DNA of 64,000 nucleotides, from positions 6,034-70,033 of the forward strand of contig NZ_JAGZMO010000011.1 in NCBI RefSeq assembly GCF_018364065.1, written 5' to 3'. The position numbers and the translations under genes were made by a program. Positions 1 through 8,507 of this stretch are shown here, piece after piece. This DNA comes from Veillonella sp. (GTDB lineage: Bacteria; Bacillota; Negativicutes; Veillonellales; Veillonellaceae). Positions within the stretch are counted from its first letter, which is position 1; each line of letters starts with the position of its first letter. The notes beneath the pieces were generated by a model, which saw nothing but the letters and a program-made list of their open reading frames with translations, did no database searches and had not been told where the DNA came from.

Positions 1-102
1 GCCAACTTGGCTAAACACAATGAAACATTCTATGAAATCGGTCGCGTAGAAGCCGGTCAGACTGACCGTGTAATTATGGAAGGTCGTGACTTCGTTGACT
101 AA
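1..102 (+). CDS. purM: PurM C-terminus (AIR synthetase), partial
   Basis: Frame 1 is open from the first base to a TAA at 100-102 and gives 33 residues, including EIGRVEAG, which resembles the C-terminal end of phosphoribosylformylglycinamidine cyclo-ligase. PurM makes AIR in purine synthesis, and purN, purH and purD follow directly, so the context agrees. The gene begins upstream of the window. The purN start lies inside its last codons, which suggests translational coupling. The call rests on a short tail plus operon position. Confidence 0.75.
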   Translation, partial: ANLAKHNETFYEIGRVEAGQTDRVIMEGRDFVD

Positions 103-703
103 ACGACTGGCTGTATTCGCTAGTGGCCGCGGCTCTAATGCGGCGGCTCTCTATGAGGCTATGAAGGCCGGTGAAATTAATGGTCAAGTCGTGGTTGTCG
201 TATCGGATCACAGTGATGCGAAGGTGTTGGAACGCGCCGCTGAATGGGGCGTTCCGGCCGTCGTTGTGGAGCGCAAAGGATTCAGCTCCAAAGACGAATT
301 CGAACAAGCCATGTTGGACGCCATTGCACCGTATACACCGGACGCCATCGTGTTGGCCGGGTATATGCGCCTGTTAGGCCCTACATTTATTACTCCTTAT
401 GAAAATAAGATCCTCAACATCCATCCGGCCTTGTTGCCGTCTTTCCCCGGACTTCATGCACAGCGTCAGGCTGTGGAAGCCGGTGTGAAAGTGAGCGGTT
501 GTACCGTTCATTTCGTGGACACGGGGATGGATTCCGGTCCGATTATTATGCAGGCTGTTGTTCCTGTTTTTGCAAACGATACGGAAGATACGTTGGCTGA
601 ACGCATTTTACCGGAAGAACATAAAACTTATAAAAAGGCCCTAGCCCTTTTTTGTGATGACAAACTAGTGATCAAGGACCATATTGTGCACATAAAGGAC
701 TAG
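86..703 (+). CDS. purN: Phosphoribosylglycinamide formyltransferase PurN
   Basis: Transfers a formyl group from 10-formyl-THF to GAR, giving FGAR in purine synthesis. The 205-aa protein has the family's N-terminal phosphate-binding region (FASGRGSN, residues 11-18), the catalytic segment LNIHPALLP with its Asn and His, and the downstream MDSGPII segment carrying the catalytic Asp. Two starts fit: GTG at 86, which overlaps purM by 17 bases, or TTG at 95, which is better spaced from the GGAAGG at 78-83. The stop codon lies inside the stem of a terminator-like hairpin. Function is secure; the exact start is not. Confidence 0.95.
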   Translation: MTSLTKRLAVFASGRGSNAAALYEAMKAGEINGQVVVVVSDHSDAKVLERAAEWGVPAVVVERKGFSSKDEFEQAMLDAIAPYTPDAIVLAGYMRLLGPTFITPYENKILNIHPALLPSFPGLHAQRQAVEAGVKVSGCTVHFVDTGMDSGPIIMQAVVPVFANDTEDTLAERILPEEHKTYKKALALFCDDKLVIKDHIVHIKD

Positions 704-726
704 CCTTCGGGCAGTCCTTTATTTTT
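694..726 (+). terminator. Terminator-like hairpin between purN and purH
   Basis: AAAGGACT and AGTCCTTT arms close on a CC-TTCG-GG tip and are followed by a T-rich run. The purN stop TAG (701-703) is part of the left arm. Because purH follows in the same direction with its own ribosome site, this may be a partial terminator that lowers purH-purD expression. Confidence 0.75.
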
Positions 727-762
727 CCTGACATACTTCGCAAACTCTACAAGGAGGATATT

Positions 763-2292
763 ATGATTAAAAATGCACTTATCAGCGTGTCTGATAAAAC
801 AGGAATCGTTGACTTCGCTAAGTCACTGGCTGATTTAGGCGTTACGATTTACTCTACCGGTGGTACTTATAAGGCAATCCATGAAGCGGGCGTAGCAGTT
901 CATCAGGTGGAAGAATTGACTCATTTCCCTGAAATGATGGACGGCCGTGTAAAAACATTACATCCAATGGTACATGGCGGTATTTTAGCTGTTCGCAACG
1001 ATGAAAAACACGTAGCGGCTATGAAAGAACATGACATTCAACCATTGGATCTCGTAGTTGTTAACTTGTATCCATTCCGTGAAACTATTGCCAAACCGGG
1101 CGTAGAATTGGCGGAAGCTATTGAAAATATCGACATCGGCGGCCCTACTATGGTTCGTTCCGCTGCAAAAAATAATGCGTTCGTAGGCATTGTAGTAAAC
1201 CCTGAACGCTATGACGAAGTTATTGAACGCCTCAAAAAGGATGGCGACTTAGGTCAGGACTTCCGCTTTGCTTTGGCAAAAGAAGCGTTTGCACATACAG
1301 CTGCTTATGATACAGCCATTGCTAACTACTTCAGCGAACAGTTAGGTCAGACACCATTCCCGCCTGAATATTTACAGGCCTATGAAAAAGTAACCGACTT
1401 GCGCTACGGTGAAAACCCTCATCAGAAAGCGGCTTTCTACAAAGAAATCGGCGCAGCTACCGGCATGGGTGCGATGAAACAGCTTCATGGCAAAGAATTG
1501 TCCTACAACAACATTGTGGACATGGAAGCAGCTTGGAACATGGTTTGGGAATTTGAAGAACCGGCAGCTTGCATTATTAAACATACAAATCCTTGTGGCG
1601 CCGCTACAGGCGAATCCCTTCACGAAGCCTATGTGAAAGCTTATGAAGCGGACTCCGTATCTGCTTTCGGCGGCATTGTGTCCTTGAACCGCGAAGTAGA
1701 CGAAGCAACGGCTCAGGAAATGAGTAAAATCTTCTTGGAAGTTATTATGGCTCCTAAATTCTCCACAAAGGCATTGGCTATTTTAGAAGCAAAGAAAAAT
1801 ATCCGCCTCATCGAATTGGAACGCCCTGCACTTGATCAGGTTATCGTTAAAAAAGTGTCCGGCGGCTTATTGGTACAGACGGAAGACGACCTTGTAGAAG
1901 ATGTGGCCTCTTACACAGTGGTTACCAAAACACAGCCTACAGAAGAACAGTGGAAGGCGTTAAAATTTGCGTGGAAACTTGTAAAACATGTAAAATCCAA
2001 CGCTATCTTAATCGCTAAGGACAACCAGACTCTTGGCGTCGGTGCCGGCCAGATGAACCGCGTAGGTGCAGCCAATATCGCGCTTGAAGAAGCAGGCGAA
2101 CAGGCAAAAGGCGCCGTGTTGGCATCGGATGCGTTCTTCCCATTCGGCGATACAGTAGCTACCGCAGCGGCTCATGGTATTGCGGCGATTATTCAACCGG
2201 GCGGATCCATTCGTGATGAAGAATCCATTGCGGAAGCGGATAAAGCCGGCATTGCTATGGTATTTACGCACGTGCGTCACTTTAAACACTAG
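763..2292 (+). CDS. purH: Bifunctional AICAR transformylase / IMP cyclohydrolase PurH
   Basis: Catalyses the last two steps to IMP. The 509-aa protein has the usual two-domain length. The N-terminal MGS-like cyclohydrolase domain carries VKTLHPMVHGG (about residue 66). The C-terminal transformylase domain carries LRYGENPHQ, KHTNPCG and the end motif AIIQPGGSIRDEE followed by FTHVRHFKH. Start is ATG 763 behind AAGGAGG. purD follows after 8 bases; its AGGAGG site begins within the purH stop codon, so the two genes are probably translated together. Confidence 0.98.
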   Translation: MIKNALISVSDKTGIVDFAKSLADLGVTIYSTGGTYKAIHEAGVAVHQVEELTHFPEMMDGRVKTLHPMVHGGILAVRNDEKHVAAMKEHDIQPLDLVVVNLYPFRETIAKPGVELAEAIENIDIGGPTMVRSAAKNNAFVGIVVNPERYDEVIERLKKDGDLGQDFRFALAKEAFAHTAAYDTAIANYFSEQLGQTPFPPEYLQAYEKVTDLRYGENPHQKAAFYKEIGAATGMGAMKQLHGKELSYNNIVDMEAAWNMVWEFEEPAACIIKHTNPCGAATGESLHEAYVKAYEADSVSAFGGIVSLNREVDEATAQEMSKIFLEVIMAPKFSTKALAILEAKKNIRLIELERPALDQVIVKKVSGGLLVQTEDDLVEDVASYTVVTKTQPTEEQWKALKFAWKLVKHVKSNAILIAKDNQTLGVGAGQMNRVGAANIALEEAGEQAKGAVLASDAFFPFGDTVATAAAHGIAAIIQPGGSIRDEESIAEADKAGIAMVFTHVRHFKH

Positions 2293-2300
2293 GAGGTCCC

Positions 2301-3581
2301 ATGAAAGTATGTGTAATCGGTTCCGGCGGTCGTGAACATGCATTGGCCTGGCGCTTACAGGCCAGTCCTTCCGTAGAAGCAGTATATGCCTTGCCGGGCA
2401 GTAAGGCTATGGAAGAAGTGGCTGTATGTGCCCCTGTAAAATGGGAAGACAGCGAAGCCGTAGTGGCTTATGTGAAAGAACATAACATTGATTTGGTAGT
2501 TATCGGTCCGGAAGCTCCGTTAGTAGCCGGTCTCAGCGATGTGCTCCGCGATGCGGGCATTGCCGTATTCGGCCCAAGCAAAGGAGCGGCGCAGCTGGAA
2601 GGCTCTAAAGTATTTGCCAAAGACTTGATGAAGAAATATAACATTCCTACAGCGGCTTATGGCGTATTTACCGATGTGGCGGCAGCTAAACAGTTTATTG
2701 ACGAAGTGGGGGCGCCTATTGTAGTCAAAGCGGACGGCCTCGCAGCGGGCAAAGGCGTCGTAGTTGCTATGACGGTTGATGAAGCGTATGCCGCCGTAGA
2801 AGATATGTTGGCAGGCAACCGTTTCGGCGAAGCCGGTCATACAGTTGTTATTGAAGAGTTTATGGACGGCGAAGAAGCGTCCTTGCTTGCGTTCGCCGAT
2901 GGACATAAAGCAGTACCGATGATTTCCTCTCAGGACCATAAGCGCATTTTCGATGGCGACAAAGGTCCGAATACAGGCGGTATGGGTACGTATGCGCCGG
3001 CTCCTGTTATGACAGACGAATTGTTAAAAATTGCACAGGACACTATTTTGACACCTATGATTGACGCATTGAAACAAGAAGGCCTTCCTTATGTGGGCTG
3101 TCTGTATGCAGGTCTTATGATTACCGATAAGGGCCCTCGCGTAGTGGAATTCAACGCCCGTTTCGGCGACCCTGAAACACAAGTTGTATTGCCTCTGTTC
3201 AAAGGCGATTTGGGTAAGGTAATGATGGACTGCGCCAACGGCACATTGAATGCAGATGATGTAGTATGGCATGACGGTGCGGCGGCGTGTGTAATTTTGG
3301 CGTCCAAAGGATATCCGGAAACATCCCATAAGGGTGACGTAATTTCCGGCGATGTGGTGAGTCATAGTGACACATCCGTAGTGTTCCACTCCGGTACAGC
3401 ATGGCGTGACGGTCATTTTGAAACGGCCGGCGGTCGTGTGCTCGGTGTAGTCGGCATGGGCTCCACTTTACAATCCGCACTGGACGTTGCGTACGATCGA
3501 GTAGGTCAAATTACATTTGATGGCGCGCAATATCGCAAGGATATTGGACGAAAAGCGTTCAAACATTTGGAGGGGCGCTAA
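2301..3581 (+). CDS. purD: Phosphoribosylamine-glycine ligase PurD
   Basis: GAR synthetase joins phosphoribosylamine and glycine with ATP, an early purine step. The 426-aa length is standard. The start has the Rossmann-like MKVCVIGSGGREHALAW. The ATP-grasp domain shows IVVKADGLAAGKGV (about residue 140), then SSQDHKRIFDGDKGPNTGGM and VEFNARFGDPETQ, which hold the nucleotide- and metal-binding residues. Last gene of the purine operon; a strong terminator follows at 3648-3682. Confidence 0.98.
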   Translation: MKVCVIGSGGREHALAWRLQASPSVEAVYALPGSKAMEEVAVCAPVKWEDSEAVVAYVKEHNIDLVVIGPEAPLVAGLSDVLRDAGIAVFGPSKGAAQLEGSKVFAKDLMKKYNIPTAAYGVFTDVAAAKQFIDEVGAPIVVKADGLAAGKGVVVAMTVDEAYAAVEDMLAGNRFGEAGHTVVIEEFMDGEEASLLAFADGHKAVPMISSQDHKRIFDGDKGPNTGGMGTYAPAPVMTDELLKIAQDTILTPMIDALKQEGLPYVGCLYAGLMITDKGPRVVEFNARFGDPETQVVLPLFKGDLGKVMMDCANGTLNADDVVWHDGAAACVILASKGYPETSHKGDVISGDVVSHSDTSVVFHSGTAWRDGHFETAGGRVLGVVGMGSTLQSALDVAYDRVGQITFDGAQYRKDIGRKAFKHLEGR

Positions 3582-3647
3582 AAATAATCCACTCTCCCTT
3601 TAAATGGTCGAATTGTATAAAATTTATTAATTAAATATATGTTATTA

Positions 3648-3682
3648 GCCCCTGTTATATGCTTATAACAGGGGCATTTTGC
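3648..3682 (+). terminator. Terminator of the purine operon
   Basis: A perfect 12-bp stem (GCCCCTGTTATA and its complement) with a 4-base loop, followed by ATTTT. The rest of the 310-base gap before the next gene is AT-rich and holds the promoter described next. Confidence 0.85.
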
Positions 3683-3800
3683 TGAAAAGCCTTGTAAAAT
3701 ATAGCATTGTAGGTTATGCTCAAATGGTCTACTATAGATAGTATTTTGTAATGAAATGGAGAAAATTATAAAAAAAATTTGTAAATATACAAGATAACAC

Positions 3801-3829
3801 TTACTTGTTTTTCAAAAGCGGTGTATAAT
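3801..3829 (+). promoter_or_regulatory. Probable promoter of the XRE regulator gene
   Basis: TATAAT at 3824-3829, with a poor -35 match (TTACTT, 3801-3806) 17 bases upstream. The weak -35 suggests that expression is low or needs an activator. Confidence 0.5.
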
Positions 3830-3865
3830 AAAGGAAGAGTTATCTCTTACCAGGAAAGTATTATT

Positions 3866-3889
3866 ATGACCGATGAAGTGGGGCGGTAA
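3866..3889 (+). other. Seven-codon leader ORF upstream of the XRE gene
   Basis: ATG 3866 reads MTDEVGR and stops at TAA 3887-3889, two bases before the XRE start at 3892. It has its own AGGAAAG site seven bases upstream. The close junction suggests that the regulator is translated by coupling or reinitiation, since its own site (GGGGCGG) lies inside the small ORF. Expression is inferred from layout only. Confidence 0.35.
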
Positions 3890-3891
3890 GT

Positions 3892-4245
3892 ATGGCACTA
3901 TATAAAAACTTAAAACGAGCGCGTGTACGGACAGGAAAGAGTCAGTTGGAAGTGGCTGCCAGCATTGGTATCAGCAATGCGGCTTTATCTAATTACGAAA
4001 CAGGATATCGGGAACCGGATTTGGAAACATTGAAACAGCTTGCACTGTATTACGGTGTTTCTTTGAATGACTTGGCGGAAGCGGAAAGTACAATTTCTCC
4101 GGTTATCGACTTGGGGGCGGCGATTAAAAACAAAGAAGTGGCCTTCAACAGTACCATGTACGAATTAAAGCCTTCCCAACGACAACAACTTAAAAGACTA
4201 TTACAGGGATTTTTTGAAAAAATTGGTAGCGCGCCTGCCAAATAA
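3892..4245 (+). CDS. XRE-family helix-turn-helix regulator
   Basis: A 117-aa cytoplasmic DNA-binding protein. Residues 6-60 form a Cro/C1-type HTH (GKSQLEVAASIGISNAALSN, then YETGYREPDLETLKQLALYYG). The C-terminal half is a short helical segment of unknown function, perhaps for dimerisation. It stands alone between the purine operon and a convergent hydrolase gene, so its targets are unknown; there is no phage context. Confidence 0.88.
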   Translation: MALYKNLKRARVRTGKSQLEVAASIGISNAALSNYETGYREPDLETLKQLALYYGVSLNDLAEAESTISPVIDLGAAIKNKEVAFNSTMYELKPSQRQQLKRLLQGFFEKIGSAPAK

Positions 4246-4267
4246 AGCAACAATACATTTAGAAAAT

Positions 4268-4337
4268 AAAAAAGCACTTCCTACCCCGGCTAAATCAGCG
4301 ATGATTTTAACCGGGGTAAGAAGTGTTTTTGTTTTTG
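4268..4337. terminator. Bidirectional terminator between convergent genes
   Basis: A long imperfect stem (about 28 pairs, core TACCCCGG/CCGGGGTA) flanked by A-runs on the left and T-runs on the right, so it can serve both the XRE gene and the convergent hydrolase gene. Confidence 0.9.
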
Positions 4338-4364
4338 GCTATTAATTTAGACCAAAGCGTTTAA

Positions 4365-5036
4365 TTATAGTTCGATAGTTTTACCCGGAACGATTACTAA
4401 ACCGGCCTGTTTGTGCTCGTTCTGCAGTTTATTAACAAATTCGTTCGGATCTGCATCGATAATCGGCCACGTTTTGTAGTGAATTGGAATTGTGGTGTTT
4501 GCTTTAATGATGGAGGCAGCGAAGAGGGCGTCATCAATGTCCATCGTGTAGTTGCCACCGATTGGCAATAAGGCGTAGTCAATGGTGCCGTGACGGCTAA
4601 TATATTTCATGTCGCCGAAGAAACCGGTATCGCCGGCAAAGTAAACGCGCTTGCCGTAGAATTCAATTACGCAGCCGGAGGCGAGTCCGCCCGGTACGCC
4701 GGAACCGTGGAATGCCTGTGTGAGGCGAATGGAACCGAATTCAAAATCGTACTTGCCGCCAATTTGCATTTGATGTGTGCGAAGGCCGGCTTCCGTTGCC
4801 AAGTGGCCCACTTCAACAGTGGAGATTACCATGGCGTTGTTGGCTTTGCCGATAAGATTCGTATCACCGTAATGGTCAGAATGGCCATGGCTGACGAAAA
4901 TATATTGACATTTAATGTCTTCCGGCTGCGCTGTTTTCCAAGTGTTGTCCTTTAAGAACGGGTCGAAAATGATGGACACTTCGCCATTGGAAAGTAAAAA
5001 TGCTGAGTGACCGTAGTAGGTTAATGTAACTGCCAT
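4365..5036 (-). CDS. UPF0173 metal-dependent hydrolase (metallo-beta-lactamase fold)
   Basis: A 223-aa protein that matches the UPF0173 family. The metal-binding motif HGHSDHYGD is near residue 50, HGSG near 110, AGDTG near 135, and a late IPIHYKTWP supplies a further histidine. Length is typical. The start is fixed by TAAGGAGG just upstream on the minus strand. The natural substrate of this family is unknown. It is a single-gene unit, divergent from moaC across a 170-base AT-rich spacer. Confidence 0.92.
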   Translation of the reverse strand: MAVTLTYYGHSAFLLSNGEVSIIFDPFLKDNTWKTAQPEDIKCQYIFVSHGHSDHYGDTNLIGKANNAMVISTVEVGHLATEAGLRTHQMQIGGKYDFEFGSIRLTQAFHGSGVPGGLASGCVIEFYGKRVYFAGDTGFFGDMKYISRHGTIDYALLPIGGNYTMDIDDALFAASIIKANTTIPIHYKTWPIIDADPNEFVNKLQNEHKQAGLVIVPGKTIEL

Positions 5037-5244
5037 AATAAACCTCCTTATTATAGAAAATGCTAACTTTATGTTAACATAAATATATCACAAAATATCT
5101 TTTGTCGATATAATTAAAACAACATTAATACGTATAAATAAGGCAATTTCTACACGTGTAAAGAAGTAAAAAGAAGAAACTAAAAACAGAAAAACGAAGT
5201 GGAAAGAAATGGACTTAGAACAAGAAAGGACGGGGCTTTACTTT

Positions 5245-5724
5245 ATGGACTTAACGCATTTTGATGAAAACGGCAATGCCCGCATGGTGGATGTAGGGCA
5301 AAAGGACGTTACGGAACGCGTAGCGGTGGCGGAAGGTTTTATCTCTATCAGCGACGACATATATAAGCGCATTGAGCTGGGAATGGTGAAGAAGGGCGAC
5401 GTATTGGCTGTGGCACAGTTGGCGGCCATTATGGGCGCCAAACAGACATCCAACTTGGTTCCCCTTTGCCATCCGTTGGCGCTGACCAATGTAAATGTGG
5501 TGTGCGAACTGGATCAAATCAGACGGGCTGTACGCATTGAAGCCACTGTGAAAACATTGGGGCGCACCGGTGTGGAAATGGAAGCCCTTACAGCGGTTCA
5601 GGTAGGCCTGCTCACTGTATACGATATGTGTAAAGCCATCGACAAGCACATGGTTATGGGGCCGGTGTACCTGGTGGAAAAAATGGGCGGTAAGAGTGGA
5701 CATTTCAAACGCATGGAAGACTGA
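5245..5724 (+). CDS. moaC: Cyclic pyranopterin monophosphate synthase MoaC
   Basis: Works with MoaA in the first step of molybdenum-cofactor synthesis. The conserved run KQTSNLVPLCHPL, the segment VEMEALTAVQVGLLTVYDMC and the end GGKSGHFKR match the family. ATG 5245 gives 159 aa starting MDLTHFDENG, as in homologues; ATG 5209 would add 12 unmatched residues. No other moa or mob gene is nearby. The last codons (gaa gac tga) are the first unit of a tandem repeat that runs into the spacer. Confidence 0.95.
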   Translation: MDLTHFDENGNARMVDVGQKDVTERVAVAEGFISISDDIYKRIELGMVKKGDVLAVAQLAAIMGAKQTSNLVPLCHPLALTNVNVVCELDQIRRAVRIEATVKTLGRTGVEMEALTAVQVGLLTVYDMCKAIDKHMVMGPVYLVEKMGGKSGHFKRMED

Positions 5725-5844
5725 GTATAGAAGACTAAATAAAAAAAGACTGAATATAAAAAGCTAAATATAAAAGACTGAATATTAAAGACTCAATGTT
5801 AACTCCATGAATGTTAACTCCATGAATGTTAACTCTATGATAAA
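5716..5844. repeat. Degenerate 14-15-bp tandem repeat after moaC
   Basis: About nine units. The early ones resemble GAAGACTGAATATA and the late ones AACTCCATGAATGTT. The first unit contains the moaC stop codon. The tract fills most of the moaC-trmL spacer, and no terminator hairpin is seen there. Confidence 0.8.
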
Positions 5845-5952
5845 TCAAAATATTATGCCCGAACATAGAGCTATAACAATATTTTGCTTGAAGGCTTTAC
5901 TATAATTAGGTACAATAAATTAGTTAGATATATTTAAAAAGAAGGAATATGT

Positions 5953-6444
5953 ATGGAAATCGTATTAGTAGAACCGGAAATTCCGGGAAATACAGGTAAC
6001 ATAGCACGTCTTTGTGCAGCGAATCACATGACCTTGCACCTGGTAAAACCGTTAGGGTTCTCCATTGAAGATAAATATCTGAAACGGGCCGGTCTCGATT
6101 ACTGGCACCTGGTGGATGTACAGGTTCATGAAAATTTACAGGAAGTGTTTGATAAGTATCCTGACCGCCGCTACTTTTTCGCCACTACCAAAGCAAAGCA
6201 TACTTATGCGGAAATGTCCTACGAAATCGGGGACATGTTGGTATTCGGAAAAGAAACGAAAGGCTTGCCTGAAGATTTAATCGCTCAGCATATGGATACA
6301 TGCATTCGCATTCCTATGATTGAAGAAGCCCGTTCTTTGAATTTATCCAATTCGGTGGCAATTATTGCCTACGAAGCGATGCGACAGCTGAACTTCCCAG
6401 ATTTGAAAAATTTAGGGGCCGGCGTGCCTAAGGCAAATGTGTAG
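5953..6444 (+). CDS. trmL: tRNA (cytidine/uridine-34-2'-O)-methyltransferase TrmL
   Basis: Methylates the wobble-base ribose of tRNA-Leu species. The 163-aa length is typical of this SPOUT (trefoil-knot) family. Evidence is the N-terminal VEPEIPGNTGNIARLCAA, the middle FGKETKGLPE (about residue 97) and the C-terminal knot IPMIEEARSLNLSNSVAI. The start ATG has GAAGGA upstream. The next gene follows after a spacer made of 9-bp repeats. Confidence 0.94.
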   Translation: MEIVLVEPEIPGNTGNIARLCAANHMTLHLVKPLGFSIEDKYLKRAGLDYWHLVDVQVHENLQEVFDKYPDRRYFFATTKAKHTYAEMSYEIGDMLVFGKETKGLPEDLIAQHMDTCIRIPMIEEARSLNLSNSVAIIAYEAMRQLNFPDLKNLGAGVPKANV

Positions 6445-6484
6445 TACCTGTGAAAACCTAAAAGTGGTTGAAAGATTTACATAG

Positions 6485-6556
6485 GTTAAAACCATTAAAA
6501 CAATTAAAACCATTAAAACAATTAAAACAGTTAAACCCATTGAATCAGTTGAAATG
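6485..6556. repeat. Eight 9-bp tandem repeats between trmL and ylbF
   Basis: Eight units of RTTAAAACM in perfect 9-base register (72 bases), with the last ones drifting to ATTGAATCA and GTTGAAATG. It lies directly upstream of the ylbF ribosome site. Confidence 0.85.
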
Positions 6557-6582
6557 TGTGTTGAATGAAAGGTGGATTTACA

Positions 6583-6936
6583 ATGAATTACGATAAGGCA
6601 TATGAATTACAAAAAGCAATGAGAGAGTGTGAAGAGTACAAAACTCTTATGGAAGCTACAAAAGAAGTGGAAGCTGACGAAACTGCAAAAGGTTTAGTTG
6701 AACGCTTCCTCGTACAGCAGATGCAGTGGGAATACGCTAAAATGGCGGAAGTTCCTGAAGCTGACGAATACGCAAGAAAACAGGAAGAAATTATGCCTAT
6801 GATTCAGGCTAACCCAAGCGCTCAAAAGTATTTACAGGCCCATGTTCGCTGGAGCCAAGTATCCAATGATATTTACCGCATCATTAGTGAACCTATTACA
6901 GAAGGAATGAAAATACTTGAAAACGTTAAAAAATAA
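6583..6936 (+). CDS. YlbF family protein
   Basis: A 117-aa, all-helical protein resembling the YlbF/YmcA family. In Bacillus this family works with YaaT to influence RNase Y-dependent mRNA maturation and competence/sporulation. Here only the fold-level match (charged heptads, a conserved QAN-P-like stretch near residue 75) can be seen. ATG 6583 is preferred over 6565 because of the AAGGTGG before it. Its last 20 bases overlap the murB start. Confidence 0.82.
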   Translation: MNYDKAYELQKAMRECEEYKTLMEATKEVEADETAKGLVERFLVQQMQWEYAKMAEVPEADEYARKQEEIMPMIQANPSAQKYLQAHVRWSQVSNDIYRIISEPITEGMKILENVKK

Positions 6937-7855
6937 GCTGGTTGCATTACATGAGGCCTTGAGTACCGTACTCCGTACGGATGAACTCTTATGGGATGAA
7001 CCGCTGAAAGATCATACGACGTTTAAAATCGGCGGTCCCGCCGACCTGTTCATCATGCCGCGTACTATGGATGAATTGAGCCGCGTTATGCGTATCATTT
7101 CCGAAGCCGATGTGCCCCTCACCGTGTTGGGCAGCGGCTCCAATGTACTGGTATTGGACGGGGGCATTCAGGGCGTAGTACTCTCCCTGTGCCAAATGAA
7201 GGAACATCTAATCTGCGAAGGCAACAAACTTGTTATCAGCGCAGGTTACATGTTAAAAGAAGTATCTGAGTTCGCTTATGAAAACGAGCTGACCGGTTTG
7301 GAATTTGCCATCGGTATTCCGGGCACATTGGGCGGCGCTATTTTCATGAATGCCGGTGCGTATGGCGGCGAGATGGATCAGATTACCACCAAGGTGCGTG
7401 CCGTTGCACTTGACGGTACGGTGCACGAATATGGCTTAGACGAATTGGCGTTTGCCTACCGTCACAGCCGTTTCCATGAAAGTCATGAAATCGTAGGCGA
7501 AGTGGAGATGACACTTAAACCGGGTGTTAAAGCTGACATTTTAGCTGTTATGGACGATTTGACAGAACGGCGCATGAGCAAACAGCCGCTGGAATATGCC
7601 AGTGCAGGATCTACATTTAAAAGACCTACGGGCTATTTTGCAGGCACACTCATTGAAGAAACGGGCCTTAAAGGTCTCGCGTGCGGTGATGCGGAAGTGT
7701 CTCGCAAGCATGCGGGCTTCGTAGTAAACAAAGGCACGGCCAGTGCCAGCGATGTGTTGTCCGTCATTCGTGAAGTACAGGACCGCGTGGCTAAGGCTCA
7801 CGGCGTATGTCTGGAAACAGAAGTGCGCATCATCGGCCGCAGCAAAGGCGAATAA
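6917..7855 (+). CDS. murB: UDP-N-acetylenolpyruvoylglucosamine reductase MurB
   Basis: FAD- and NADPH-dependent reductase of peptidoglycan precursor synthesis. The 312-aa protein has the FAD-binding segments TTFKIGGPADLF, GSGSNVLV and GIPGTLGGAIFMNAGAYGGE, the catalytic serine in SAGSTFKRP, and the late glutamate in ETEVRIIG. It is a type II-like short form. The start is TTG 6917 inside ylbF, with GAAGGA ten bases upstream; no in-frame ATG lies near. Confidence 0.96.
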   Translation: MKTLKNKLVALHEALSTVLRTDELLWDEPLKDHTTFKIGGPADLFIMPRTMDELSRVMRIISEADVPLTVLGSGSNVLVLDGGIQGVVLSLCQMKEHLICEGNKLVISAGYMLKEVSEFAYENELTGLEFAIGIPGTLGGAIFMNAGAYGGEMDQITTKVRAVALDGTVHEYGLDELAFAYRHSRFHESHEIVGEVEMTLKPGVKADILAVMDDLTERRMSKQPLEYASAGSTFKRPTGYFAGTLIEETGLKGLACGDAEVSRKHAGFVVNKGTASASDVLSVIREVQDRVAKAHGVCLETEVRIIGRSKGE

Positions 7856-7918
7856 GCTTTAAAAATCAAAAAGTTTTAAAAAAGGCCGTTATTTAACAAA
7901 TAATTGCATAAAATCCGC

Positions 7919-7947
7919 TTGACACAATGTTGGTGGATTAGTATAAT
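7919..7947 (+). promoter_or_regulatory. Consensus sigma-70 promoter of rplM-rpsI
   Basis: TTGACA (7919-7924), exactly 17 bases, then TATAAT (7942-7947): a perfect match in all twelve positions. The transcript would have a roughly 90-base leader before rplM, long enough to hold a ribosomal-protein leader structure, though I cannot assign one. Confidence 0.93.
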
Positions 7948-8043
7948 ATTTCGGTAAGCATTTGTATCTTATTCCATTAGCCCCGGAAAGAAGAGCAGGA
8001 TGCTTTTTGGTAACAGTAGTCGTTATGAGGAGGAATTAGCAGC

Positions 8044-8484
8044 ATGAAAACTACATATATGGCCAATCCGAACACTGTAGAACGGAAATGGTATGTTGTT
8101 GACGCTGAAGGTAAAACTTTAGGACGCCTTGCTGCCGAAGTAGCTAAAGTTCTTCGGGGCAAGAATAAACCGACTTTCACACCACACGTAGATACCGGTG
8201 ACCACGTTATCGTTATCAACGCTGAGAAAGTTCGCTTAACAGGTAAAAAATTAACTCAAAAAACTTATTTCCGTCATTCCGGTTATCCAGGCGGATCTAC
8301 ATTTGTAACTGCAGGAAACATGTTGGAAAAACATCCTGAACGTGTTGTAGAAATGGCAGTTCGCGGCATGCTTCCTAAGAACAAATTAGGCGCTCAAATC
8401 TATCGTAAACTTAATGTATACGCTGGCCCAGAGCATCCACATGCAGCTCAAAAACCAGAAGTTTTGGAATTTGATATTCGGTAA
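8044..8484 (+). CDS. rplM: 50S ribosomal protein L13
   Basis: A 146-aa large-subunit protein. The start MKTTYMANPNTVERKWYVVDA closely matches Firmicute L13. The conserved GKTLGRLAAEVAKVLRGK, PHVDTGDHVIVINAEK and MLPKNKLGAQIYRKLNVY segments are all present. AGGAGG lies ten bases before the ATG. It is co-transcribed with rpsI 23 bases downstream, the usual bacterial pair. Confidence 0.98.
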   Translation: MKTTYMANPNTVERKWYVVDAEGKTLGRLAAEVAKVLRGKNKPTFTPHVDTGDHVIVINAEKVRLTGKKLTQKTYFRHSGYPGGSTFVTAGNMLEKHPERVVEMAVRGMLPKNKLGAQIYRKLNVYAGPEHPHAAQKPEVLEFDIR

Positions 8485-8507
8485 TCACCGGGAGGAGGAA
8501 CATATAC

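Noticed and set aside
4590..4955. Plus-strand ORF opposite the UPF0173 hydrolase
   Set aside because: It is a shadow frame; the minus-strand gene has the conserved metal motifs and a strong ribosome site.
5716..5844. CRISPR array
   Set aside because: Units of 7-25 bp are directly adjacent with no unique spacers and no cas genes nearby; the same holds for the other tracts.
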